NCBI GenBank assembly: GCA_964417895.1
Contig: CAYQJS010000001.1
Coordinates: 186,001 to 250,000 of the forward strand
Length of the DNA stretch: 64,000 bases
Direction of reading: 5' to 3'
From: CAYQJS01 sp964417895
Lineage (GTDB): Bacteria > Chloroflexota > UBA6077 > SHYK01
Shown: in pieces, positions 8,094 to 16,172 of the stretch
Layout: the number at the start of each line of letters is the position of its first letter
Position numbering within the stretch: the first letter of the stretch is position 1
The notes under the pieces: model-generated
Databases searched by the model: none
Told to the model about the DNA's origin: nothing
What the model saw: only the letters and a program-made list of their open reading frames with translations
Translations under genes and position numbers: made by a program

Positions 8094-8677
8094 TCACTCC
8101 GCCCGGAGGGGGCGGTTGGCGCCGAGCTCCTTCGGTCCGGCACCAGGAGAGCCAGGAGCCTGCTGGTGGTGTTCCAGTTGCGTATGGTCATCCCCTGATA
8201 CACCGGCAGCGCGACGATCCGGCTCAGGTAGCTCTGGGTCGCCCGGCTGATGAGCCGGGAGAAATAGAGGACACCGTCGCCGGCGAACGCGGCGTCTACG
8301 CCCGGCTTCACCTTCACGTCTTTTAGGGCGTCGGCGGCTGAGAGGGGTTCCTTCAGGAAGATGACGTCGTAGTGGTATGCAGCCGGCTCGCGACCAAAGC
8401 CCGCCGGCGCGCGGGCAACGACCTGTTGCATCTGCTCGCCGGAGCGCAGCACTACCCAGGACTGGTGGTTGAACGCGTGGGTGAGCGCGTCCTCGACTTG
8501 CTTGGTCAGCTCGTGCTGGCTGAGCCCATCTGCCTCGAAGAGCACATTGCCGCTCTGGATGTAGGTCGCCACATCGGCAAAGCCCTGCTCCTCGAAGCAA
8601 CGCTTCAGGTCGGCCATCTTGATGAGGTTGTTCCCTCCGACGTTGATGCCGCGCAGCAGAGCAACATACAGAGTCAT
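8078..8677 (-). CDS. DUF1697 protein
   Basis: 199 residues beginning MTLYVALLRGINVGGNN, the diagnostic start of DUF1697 proteins, followed by MADLKRCFEEQGFADVATYI and SGNVLFEA. The family is widespread, has a ferredoxin-like fold and has no firmly established function. The core ends at MTIRNWNTTSRLLALL. The last 25 or so residues run into the tRNA-like repeat, so the natural C-terminus was probably altered when that repeat arrived. It is a stand-alone leftward gene between accessory genes. Confidence 0.9.
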   Translation of the reverse strand: MTLYVALLRGINVGGNNLIKMADLKRCFEEQGFADVATYIQSGNVLFEADGLSQHELTKQVEDALTHAFNHQSWVVLRSGEQMQQVVARAPAGFGREPAAYHYDVIFLKEPLSAADALKDVKVKPGVDAAFAGDGVLYFSRLISRATQSYLSRIVALPVYQGMTIRNWNTTSRLLALLVPDRRSSAPTAPSGRSEEPAD

Positions 8678-8686
8678 GGGTGCAGT

Positions 8687-9364
8687 TTAGCGCCTCCCCA
8701 CGTCGGCCCAGTAGAGCATCGGGCTCAGGCAGAAACTCAGGCCGCGGGTACCTCCTGCATGAGCCGGGCCGATGTGGCCGAGAGCCACCCCCAGACGAGC
8801 ACGATCCCTAACGAGCGCAATGACCGGACCCAACCCCGAGGCGGTGCCGAGAAACGCCGCTAGAAAAAGCACGCCCGTGGTGGTGGCAAACCTGGCCCAG
8901 CCCTTCTGTCCACGTGCGGCGAAGCGACGGGCGAACACGAAGCACGCCGCTATCCACGCGAAGAATCCCACCGCGGCGGCAACGAAGTGCAGCAGGCCGG
9001 TTGAGCTAATGCTTGTTGGTGGGCCCAGCGGCGTGCCGGGTGGGAAGCCATCCGCCGGGTCTGCGACGAACAAGCCGCCTGCCACTAGACCAATGCCGGA
9101 GAGGCCGATCAGAAGTGGTCCCCAGGTCGCTCCCGGGCCGGGATATAGGGCACGCCGCATTCCTATCGCCCCGGCCATGAGCAGCAGGCCCGTCATCAGG
9201 AAGTTGGCGATCTGGATCCAGCCTAGATCGCCATTGCTCAGAACGCTAGCCGGGTGACGCGTGATGTCGAAGCCCTCACGGGTGAACGCCTGAGCCAGGT
9301 ACACCAGGACAACCACTGGGCCAGCTACGACGGCGCAGGCCAGCAAGACCTTTGTCGTGTTCAT
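8687..9364 (-). pseudogene. DUF998 membrane protein with a late frameshift
   Basis: From the ATG at 9364 the protein has six apparent transmembrane segments, starting with VLLACAVVAGPVVVLVYLAQ and including HPASVLSNGDLGWIQ, typical of DUF998 integral membrane proteins of unknown function. In this frame the C-terminus after GLGPVIALVRD is polar and ends at 8687. One base over, the DNA encodes LGIVLVWGWLSATSARLMQE and stops at 8737, which is clearly the missing last membrane helix. A one-base indel near 8815 therefore breaks the gene, or is a sequencing error. The start overlaps the VOC stop region, indicating coupling. Confidence 0.7.
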
Positions 9365-9365
9365 C

Positions 9366-9786
9366 TCAGGCCTCCGGCGGCCGGGCCGGCTGCACGATCC
9401 GGATCTGATTGCCGAAGGGATCGCGCACGCCACAATCGATGCCGTAGAAGTGCTCCGTCGGCTCCTGGGTGAACTCGACCCCCCTTGAGAGCAATGTCTC
9501 GTACGTCTTCCGGCAGTCGTCGGTGGTGAAGCCAATGGCGAGTCCGGTCGCGCCCTTGCTCAACAGTTCGCGGACCTGTTCGGCGCTCCTCTCGTCCATC
9601 GACGGCTGCCCTGGCAACTCGAGCAGGATTTCGCGGCTGGGATCGCCCGGGACCGACGGTTAGCCAGCGCATGAAGCCCAGAGGAACGTCGTTCTTCACC
9701 TCGAGCCCGAGCTTGCCAACGTAGAAGTCGAGCGCCTCGTCCTGGTCGAGAACGAATAGATTCGAGTGTGTGATGGCGGTCAACAT
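9366..9786 (-). pseudogene. VOC (glyoxalase-like) protein with a frameshift
   Basis: From the ATG at 9786 (behind AGAGGAG) the frame reads LTAITHSNLFVLDQDEALDF and continues to FMRWLTVG. A one-base slip near 9645 is needed to continue into GDPSREILLELPGQP and on to FYGIDCGVRDPFGNQIRIVQ. The joined product would be a normal length VOC-fold protein with paired beta-alpha-beta modules, similar to bleomycin-resistance and glyoxalase-like proteins. It is either a recent pseudogene or an assembly error. It sits directly downstream of an AraC-type regulator and upstream of DUF998, a plausible three-gene unit. Confidence 0.7.
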
Positions 9787-9837
9787 CTGTGTACTCCTCT
9801 GCTGATTTGTGCTGTACAACAAGGTTGACTCTACCGG

Positions 9838-10275
9838 TCATCCGGTCGCGCGCGCTTCTCCAAAACTGCTCGGTCTGGTCCATGCCATCGTGAAGCACGT
9901 CGGGACCGCTTTGACATCGGCGCGCTTGCGGTAGGCCGTGGGGGATTCGCCGACGATGTCGCGAAATGTCCGGCTGAACGTGCCCAGGCTGTTGAAACCA
10001 ACGTCAAAGCAGATGTCGGTGACGCTGCCGTCGGTCTCGCACAACAGAGACATCGACCGCTCGATCCGACGGCGCTGGAGGTAACGATGGGGCGTCTCGC
10101 CGAACGTCGCTCGGAAAGTTCGGATGAAGTGCGCCTCGGCGACGCACGCGATGCGTGCCAGCGCGGGGATGTCCAACGGCTGCGCATAAGCGCGGTCCAT
10201 GGCGTCCCGGGCGCGGAGCAGGCGGCGATTGCTCGCCTCGTCAACGCGGCTTTTTCGACCATCGCTCTCGGACAT
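9838..10275 (-). CDS. AraC-family transcriptional regulator
   Basis: About 145 residues if started at the ATG at 10275; an in-frame ATG at 10377 would add 34 weakly convincing residues. The protein is almost only the double helix-turn-helix DNA-binding module: LDIPALARIACVAEAHFIRT, FRATFGETPHRYLQRRRIER, then VTDICFDVGFNSLGTFSRTF. No ligand-binding domain is present, so it may act like SoxS or MarA-type stand-alone regulators. Its position 51 bases before the VOC gene suggests it controls the VOC-DUF998 unit. Confidence 0.88.
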   Translation of the reverse strand: MSESDGRKSRVDEASNRRLLRARDAMDRAYAQPLDIPALARIACVAEAHFIRTFRATFGETPHRYLQRRRIERSMSLLCETDGSVTDICFDVGFNSLGTFSRTFRDIVGESPTAYRKRADVKAVPTCFTMAWTRPSSFGEARATG

Positions 10276-10501
10276 TTTCAGGAGGCGCTCCCGTACATCT
10301 TTGGTCGCGGCTTGCGGGAGCTCTGCTTCTATCGTGTCTGACGTTGACAGTGTAAAGGCGTTCCTCCCGCCGAGCACGGCCTGTGCATCGTGTCAGCCGA
10401 TCGGGCCCGAGGTCACCAAGCTCCGCGTGATCCCGAAGGCTTCGCCGGTGAGACTGTTCTGATGGCTACCGAAAACGCGCGTTTTAGCAAAGGGAGTTGA
10501 C

Positions 10502-11134
10502 ATGACCAAGGTGTTCTTCAGCGTAACAATGTCCGTCGACGGCTGCATCGCACCCGAATTCATGCAACTGGACCAGCCCGCCGAAAAATGGCTCAGCCAA
10601 TGGATGGAGCTCCAAAAATACGTCTTCCAGCAGCGGTTCTTTCGCGAGAACCTGAAGCTTGGCGAAGGTGGTGAGACCGGTCAGGACAACCGCATCCTGG
10701 AAGAGACCTTCAACCGCACTGGCGTGAGCATCATGGGGAAGCGGATGTTCGACGGGGGGGAACGTCACTGGCCCGAGGAAGCCCCCTTCCATACGTCGGT
10801 CTTCGTCTTGACTCACGAGGTTCGCAGTCCCTGGGAGCGCAAGGGAGGGACGATGTTCCATTTCGTCAACGACGGAATCGAGAGCGCGCTGCAGCAGGCA
10901 CGCGATGCTGCCGGAAGCAGGGACATCCGAATTGCAGGAGGCGCCAACGCCATCCTCCAGTACCTCAACGCGGGCCTGGTGGATGAGTTCTCCATCGCCC
11001 TGTCGCCGGTCCTCCTCGGCAATGGGCTCCGCCTGTTCGACGGGGTCGACCGGCGCAGTGTCTCGGTGGACATCGTGGAGGCAATTCATTCGCCAATGGT
11101 CACCCATCTGAACTACGCAGTTGGTCGCAGGTGA
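10502..11134 (+). CDS. Dihydrofolate reductase-like (RibD C-terminal domain) protein
   Basis: 210 residues opening MTKVFFSVTMSVDGCIA, with a central GVSIMGKRMFDGGE and late IRIAGGANAILQYLNAGLVD followed by LSPVLLGNGLRLFDG. This is the RibD_C/DHFR-like fold used by NADPH-dependent reductases of riboflavin synthesis and many uncharacterised paralogues. The conserved GGAN loop for NADPH is present. The start follows AAAGGGAGTTGAC. It diverges from the AraC gene, with 226 bases between starts. The substrate is unknown. Confidence 0.88.
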   Translation: MTKVFFSVTMSVDGCIAPEFMQLDQPAEKWLSQWMELQKYVFQQRFFRENLKLGEGGETGQDNRILEETFNRTGVSIMGKRMFDGGERHWPEEAPFHTSVFVLTHEVRSPWERKGGTMFHFVNDGIESALQQARDAAGSRDIRIAGGANAILQYLNAGLVDEFSIALSPVLLGNGLRLFDGVDRRSVSVDIVEAIHSPMVTHLNYAVGRR

Positions 11135-11403
11135 AGGATGAACAGATGGCCCCCGTGAGCTGATGGAGATACGACCCTCATCTCGCGTCGGGCATTGGCG
11201 CGTCGAGGAACCGCGGGAGAATGGAGAGCAGGAGATCGGCCTGGCACACAAGCGAGACGTGGCTCGTGCCCAGGAGCACGGCAAGCTGTGAATTGGGGGG
11301 TTGATCCCAGCGGCTGGAATCTGAGCCCCACTGTTACGTCGAACAAGCAACGGCGAAATCGACATGGGTTGGGCAAGCGTTCGGAGAACGTGAGGATCTG
11401 GCC

Positions 11404-13101
11404 CTATTCGACGGTCCACTCCTCGCTGTTGAACAGGTAACTCCGGCTGTTGGCCCCGCCACTGTATCCTTTGATGCCGCCGACGTTGCGGAGGCCGGCT
11501 GCTGGCTTCACGTCGTAGATCAGCGTCGGCTTCGCCACATCCATGGTGAAGAGGCGCTCCGTCGCCACCGTGATGTCGTCCCGCTCGGCGCGCTGCAAGG
11601 TGGCGTTCTGGCGGAACACGAGGGCGTCGAACTCGGGATTCGCGTAGCTCCCGCTGTTCGGCCCGGCGAAGCGGTTCTCGGGTCGTGGGATCTCGGCGCT
11701 CGTTATGGTCCTGTAGCCACCCGGGTCACCGCCCGAGACGTCGAACCCCGGGAAGCTCGCCTGGAACTCTCGATCGCTCCCCTGTGGGATGCCGAACTGC
11801 CGCCCATTGAGGCCCGCCCGCTTCCAGTAGTCGACCACGACCGTCGCGGCAGTCGTGCGGATCGTGTTCGTAGCGCCCGCCCACACCTCGATATCGAATA
11901 GCTGCCCGGCAGGGTTGCGGAACATCCCGTCGGCGCCCTTGCCCCAGCCGGCCTCAGTGAGCAGCTCTTCCGTCCGCCGGATATCAAACGGGTACTTTGC
12001 GATCGACTGCTCGATTCGCGGATACAGGTAGTGGTCCCGGGGGAAGGTCGTGTCGGCCGCCGTCGAAAGTCCGGTGGTCGCCGCGTCGGCCAGCGCATCT
12101 CGGTCGATGGCGTGGATCAGTGCGCGCCTTACGCGGACGTCTCGCAGCGCCGACTGGTGGTTGGGGACGTCGCGGAACTGCGTGCGCAAGGTGAGGGTAT
12201 TGGCAATGGAGACGTATACCACCCCGGCGCTACTCCCCTTCCACTGGTCGCGGAGTACGGCGGCCTGGTCCGCGGTCAGCGCCTCACTGAAGTCGATGAC
12301 GCCCGATAGCAGCCGCGCCACCCTGGCGTTTGGATCGGGGACGAGCTCGAGACGGACCGTGTCGATCTTCGGTTTCCCCATGAAAAACAACGGGTTCGCA
12401 GTCAGGGTGATGCCGACACCACGCTCGTGCTCGGTCACACGGAAGGGGCCAGCCCCCACGTACTCGGCGCTGCTCCAGAACGAGCTGTTGATGAACCCTT
12501 GCTTGTCCCGGTTGTAGAGGTCCTCCAGCAGGTGGCGGGGCAGCGGCACGAGATCTTTCACCTCCGGGTACCCCGCGAAGAAATATGGCTCGCTCCAGGT
12601 GACCTCCGCGGTGCGGTCGTCTCGCGCCACGACGTCCGTCATCAGCCGCTCCGGTTCGACCCAGCGGTTGGGCATCTCCGGATCGCGGTACAGCCGGTAC
12701 GCGAAGACTATGTCATGAGCCGTCATGGGCTGACCGTCATGCCACATGACCCCAGGGCGAAGTCTCAGAGTCGTGCGCATCGTTCCGTCGGGGTTGACAA
12801 CCCAGGTCCCGTCATCCTGAGAGGGAAGCTTCTCCAGAAGGTACGGGCGAACCTCTTCCCGGTTGTCGATCTTGGTGAGGAAGGCGTTGACCAGCTGATT
12901 GAACTCTGATCCTGCCCCGCCGAGCTGGAACCGCAGGCCAAAATGATCGACATCCCCCGGCAGGGCGACCCGCAGAATAGTCGGCCGGGCGGGTTCAGCG
13001 ACGGCTGGCCTCTCGGTCGGTCCCGATGCTTGAGGCCCACAGGCCAGCAGGGCAAAGCTGCCGAGTGCCACGGCCGCGACGATTCGATTTTCCCTTCCCA
13101 T
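11404..13101 (-). CDS. Family 5 solute-binding lipoprotein (subgroup I)
   Basis: 565 residues from the ATG at 13101, chosen because GAGGAAG lies 3 bases before it; an earlier in-frame ATG at 13143 would overlap the upstream gene. The lipobox Cys is residue 21 (FALLAC). It shares VMWHDGQPMTAHDIVFAYRL, PLPRHLLEDLYNRDKQ and VRVRRALIHAIDRDALADAA with the copies at 13128, 20970 and 23620, and ends FNSEEWTVE. Bases 11922-12362 are the parent-like copy of the broken fragment at the left window edge. It is the last gene of a leftward run that includes the next binding protein. Confidence 0.94.
   Translation of the reverse strand: MGRENRIVAAVALGSFALLACGPQASGPTERPAVAEPARPTILRVALPGDVDHFGLRFQLGGAGSEFNQLVNAFLTKIDNREEVRPYLLEKLPSQDDGTWVVNPDGTMRTTLRLRPGVMWHDGQPMTAHDIVFAYRLYRDPEMPNRWVEPERLMTDVVARDDRTAEVTWSEPYFFAGYPEVKDLVPLPRHLLEDLYNRDKQGFINSSFWSSAEYVGAGPFRVTEHERGVGITLTANPLFFMGKPKIDTVRLELVPDPNARVARLLSGVIDFSEALTADQAAVLRDQWKGSSAGVVYVSIANTLTLRTQFRDVPNHQSALRDVRVRRALIHAIDRDALADAATTGLSTAADTTFPRDHYLYPRIEQSIAKYPFDIRRTEELLTEAGWGKGADGMFRNPAGQLFDIEVWAGATNTIRTTAATVVVDYWKRAGLNGRQFGIPQGSDREFQASFPGFDVSGGDPGGYRTITSAEIPRPENRFAGPNSGSYANPEFDALVFRQNATLQRAERDDITVATERLFTMDVAKPTLIYDVKPAAGLRNVGGIKGYSGGANSRSYLFNSEEWTVE
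11922..12362 (-). repeat. Segment duplicated at 1-442
   Basis: This internal part of the binding-protein gene is repeated as the broken copy at 1-442, with one single-base indel and scattered substitutions over about 440 bases. The much higher similarity than to other paralogues shows a recent duplication or gene conversion within the array. Confidence 0.85.
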
Positions 13102-13127
13102 GCTCTTCCTCGCTACGGCTTGTCGTC

Positions 13128-14804
13128 CTATTGGATCGTCCATTCGTGAATGTTCCAGATGTACGTGGGGATTTGGCCAGTGCTCTTGCCGGTGACTCCG
13201 CGCACGTTGCTACGGGAGGCGGCGGGGTCGGGGTTGTAGTGCAGTCGGGCCGTGCCGACGCCAGAAGTCAGGATCCGCTCAAGCTCGACCGCCAGATCGT
13301 CCCGCTCGCTCTGGACGAGCGAGCGCTCGAAGCGGGGCAGAATCGCCTCATACTCCGAATCGACCCAGCTTGGGCGGTTTTTGCCGGTAAACCGGTTCCG
13401 CTCGGAGGGGAGCTGGGCCGCCGACATGTCGGCGTAGAGGAACGGCCCCTTCGTATCGATGGCGGCGCCGGAGAAGCTCGTCTCCGCGGAGAGGTCTGCC
13501 TGCTCAGGGGCGACTACTGGAGTCGCATTGATTCCGGCGCGCTTCCAGAAGTCGACGATCACGATATGCGCTGTGGTGGCGCCAAACATCTCCAAATCGA
13601 ACAGTCGCCCCGCGGCGTTTCGGAACATGCCGTCGCCACCCTTCGTCCAGCCGGCCTCGACGAGCAACTGCTCGGTGCGCCGGAGGTCGGTGGGGTACTT
13701 CGTGGCTGCGTCATGCATTCGCGGATGTAAAGGATAGGACGGCGGTATCCCGACGTCCGCCACCGGAGAGAACCCTCCCGTCACCGTTGCTACCAGAGCT
13801 TCCCGGTCGATAGCGTGGGCGAGGGCGCGGCGGACGCGCACGTCCCGCAGCGCATCCTGGTGATTGGGCACGTCACGCTGCTGGAAGATCACGCTGGTCG
13901 ACTTGTTCAGCGTGGTGTAAATCTGGCCCCCGTTGTTCCCCCTCCACTGCTCATGGAGAACGAGAGCTTGCTGTTCGCTGATGACCTCCGAGAAGTCTAG
14001 GTCGCCGGCCAGCAGCCGCGCGACGATCGCGCTCGCGTCGCCAACGATGAGGACCTCGATCGTGTCAATCCTGGGCTTGCCCAGGAAGAAGAGAGGATTG
14101 GCGTGTAGCGTGAACCCGATGCCGGGCTCGCGTTTGGCCACTCTGTAGGGACCTGCGCCGACGTACTCGTTCGAGGTCCAGAAACTACTCACGTTGAACG
14201 CCTGTTTGTCCCCACCGTTGTAGCGCTCCTCGAGAAGATGCCGTGGCAGCGGCACCAGGTCGCCCTCTTTAGGTTGCCCCGCCTCGAGCCTCGGTTGGGT
14301 CCAGCTCACTTCGAATGTCCGGTCGTTCAGTGCGACGACGCTGCTGATGTAGGGCTCCGACCTGCTCGAGCCACTCGGCTCCACTGGCAGCTCGGGATCG
14401 ACGTACAACTTGCTGGCGAAAACGATGTCGTGCGCCGTTACGGGCTGTCCGTCCTGCCACCTGGCGTCGGCGCGCAGCGTCCAGGTGGTTCGCATCGTGC
14501 CGTCCGGATAGACTACCCAGGTGCCGTTCTCCTGGCTGGGCAGCTTTTCCGTGAGGTAGGGCAGGAGGTCGCCCCGATCGTCATACCGTGCGATAAACGC
14601 GTTGATCAGCTGGTTGTACCGTCCGTTGAAGCCGCCAAACCGCGAGCCGAACGAAGGGGGGTCTGCCCCCAGGGCGAGTCGCAGCGTCATCGGCCTAGCA
14701 ACCGGGGCGGCTGAATCGCCGGTGGCCCTGGGGCCCGTCTGCGGCGCACACCCTGCCAGCAAGGTGGTCATCGCGATCACGAGGAATGCGGCGCGCTTAT
14801 TCAT
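13128..14804 (-). CDS. Family 5 solute-binding lipoprotein (subgroup I)
   Basis: 558 residues with a canonical lipobox LLAGC at Cys19, RWQDGQPVTAHDIVFASKLY in the first lobe, VRVRRALAHAIDREALVATV and YPTDLRRTEQLLVEAGWTKG in the second, and a WNIHEWTIQ terminus. The ATG at 14804 follows GGGGAGATGAGAC. It lies 31 bases downstream of an amidohydrolase of the Asn-substituted subtype and 26 bases upstream of the next binding protein, so all three are likely one transcript. Tandem binding proteins with no transporter subunits suggest that they share permeases encoded elsewhere or have another role. Confidence 0.94.
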   Translation of the reverse strand: MNKRAAFLVIAMTTLLAGCAPQTGPRATGDSAAPVARPMTLRLALGADPPSFGSRFGGFNGRYNQLINAFIARYDDRGDLLPYLTEKLPSQENGTWVVYPDGTMRTTWTLRADARWQDGQPVTAHDIVFASKLYVDPELPVEPSGSSRSEPYISSVVALNDRTFEVSWTQPRLEAGQPKEGDLVPLPRHLLEERYNGGDKQAFNVSSFWTSNEYVGAGPYRVAKREPGIGFTLHANPLFFLGKPRIDTIEVLIVGDASAIVARLLAGDLDFSEVISEQQALVLHEQWRGNNGGQIYTTLNKSTSVIFQQRDVPNHQDALRDVRVRRALAHAIDREALVATVTGGFSPVADVGIPPSYPLHPRMHDAATKYPTDLRRTEQLLVEAGWTKGGDGMFRNAAGRLFDLEMFGATTAHIVIVDFWKRAGINATPVVAPEQADLSAETSFSGAAIDTKGPFLYADMSAAQLPSERNRFTGKNRPSWVDSEYEAILPRFERSLVQSERDDLAVELERILTSGVGTARLHYNPDPAASRSNVRGVTGKSTGQIPTYIWNIHEWTIQ

Positions 14805-14835
14805 GTCTCATCTCCCCGCTGCTGGCAGCATGTCC

Positions 14836-15978
14836 TCATTGTGGCTCTGGGATAGACGCGGTCAGCCGGTATAGCTCGGCGGCATTGTCCCACAGCATTC
14901 GCTGGCGATCTGCCTCGGGCACGCCCTCGAACGAACGCGCGATGAACGCCTGGCTGTCGGGCCAGGACGAGTTCGCCAGTGGCAGGTTGCTGGCCCACAG
15001 AATGCGGTCAGCGCCAACGTACTGTGCGACGTCAGCCACCCTGTCATACCAGCCCGTGAAGAAGCACTGGCGGCGGAACAGCTCCGATGGCTTCAGGGGG
15101 TAGGCCTGATCCAGGTACACGCGGTCGCGGTCGTACTGGTTGTCGGCGACTTCCATCATGAAGGCCGACCAGCCGAGCGCGCTCTCGGCGAATACCACCC
15201 GCAGCTCAGGGAAGCGGGTCAGGATCTGGGAGAAGAGCATGTTGGATACGTCAAAGATCCCTGCTGCCGGGCGAGTGATCCGACGCAAGGCGTTAGCGAG
15301 CGCCGGAGAGAGTGCCTCGTACGGGGCCATCTCGAGTCGCGGGGAGGAGCCTGTATGCAGGCACAAGGGAACATGCAGGTCCACGCACGTCGCCCACACG
15401 GCGTCGTACTCCGGCTCGTTGACGTGGGGGACGTTACGCAGCTCCATGGGCAGCGCGGGAAACACGACGCCCCGGTGGCCGCGCTCGATTGCCCGCCGGA
15501 TCTCCGCCGCCGCCGCCTCGGGCGGGTAGATAGGCACGATACACTGGGGGATAAAGCGCTCGCTCGCTGCCGCCCATTCGTCGACGAGCCAGTCGTTATA
15601 GGCCTGAACGCAGGCCAGCTCGAGCTCGAGGTCCGTGAGGCGGCCGAACGTCTCTCCGGCGAGGCCCGCCACGGTGGGGTAGAGAACGGAGTAGTCGATG
15701 CCGGCGCTGTCCATCGCCTTTAGCCGCTCTGCTGGCACGTGCGCTGCCGCCGGCACTTCATCCCAGCGCTGCGGCTCCACAGTCCGTTCGGCCATCAGCG
15801 CACCGGCCAGCGCCACACCCGAGAGTTGGAGCGGCTGGCCGTCCACCACCCACCGCTCTGCGCCGTTGTGCCGCTCGACATGGGGGACGCGGTCGCCCCA
15901 TTTCGCCCTCGAGAGGCGATCGGTCCAGACGCGTGGATGCTCCTGGACGTGGTCATCGGCACTGATGAAGGTCGGCAG
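14836..15978 (-). CDS. Amidohydrolase family 2, subtype A (Asp to Asn), pair 1
   Basis: About 380 residues, aligned with siblings from LPTFISADDHVQEHP. The only well-placed ribosome site, AGGAGG, is 5 bases before a CTG at 15978, so a CTG start is likely; the open frame extends to 16050 without similarity. The early metal motif Asp8-x-His10 (ADDH) and His208 (LCLHTG) are kept. The late motif WESDxPH of the family reads WASNLPL, so the metal-site Asp is Asn331 and the following His is Leu. The protein may be a degenerate partner of the canonical gene at 16173, which lies just upstream in the same direction. Confidence 0.9.
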   Translation of the reverse strand: MPTFISADDHVQEHPRVWTDRLSRAKWGDRVPHVERHNGAERWVVDGQPLQLSGVALAGALMAERTVEPQRWDEVPAAAHVPAERLKAMDSAGIDYSVLYPTVAGLAGETFGRLTDLELELACVQAYNDWLVDEWAAASERFIPQCIVPIYPPEAAAAEIRRAIERGHRGVVFPALPMELRNVPHVNEPEYDAVWATCVDLHVPLCLHTGSSPRLEMAPYEALSPALANALRRITRPAAGIFDVSNMLFSQILTRFPELRVVFAESALGWSAFMMEVADNQYDRDRVYLDQAYPLKPSELFRRQCFFTGWYDRVADVAQYVGADRILWASNLPLANSSWPDSQAFIARSFEGVPEADRQRMLWDNAAELYRLTASIPEPQ

Positions 15979-16063
15979 TGTGCCCTCCTCTTGTCTGTTC
16001 CTTAGCGAGGCGAGGTGGCCGCGCCCAGCTGCGGTTGATTCTCTCCGCATTCGGCTCTGAACT

Positions 16064-16159
16064 TGTCACCCTGAGCCGCAGCGAAGGGTCTGAAGTCGGG
16101 TACCGGCAGGTGGCCACAGAGAGATATCCGACTTGAGATGCTTGCGGCTCAGGGTGACA
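16064..16159. repeat. Intergenic inverted repeat (TGTCACCCTGAGC type)
   Basis: TGTCACCCTGAGCCGCA (16064-16080) is perfectly inverted at 16143-16159. The inner parts also pair imperfectly (TCTGAAGTCGGGTA against TCTCAAGTCGGATA), giving a hairpin with arms of about 40 bases. It lies between the two genes of an amidohydrolase pair and resembles the REP or MITE-like CCCTGAGC/GCAGCGAAGGGTCTG elements scattered in Chloroflexota genomes. It encodes nothing; as RNA it could act as a terminator or stabiliser between the two genes. Confidence 0.75.
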
Positions 16160-16172
16160 GTGTCAGCTGATT

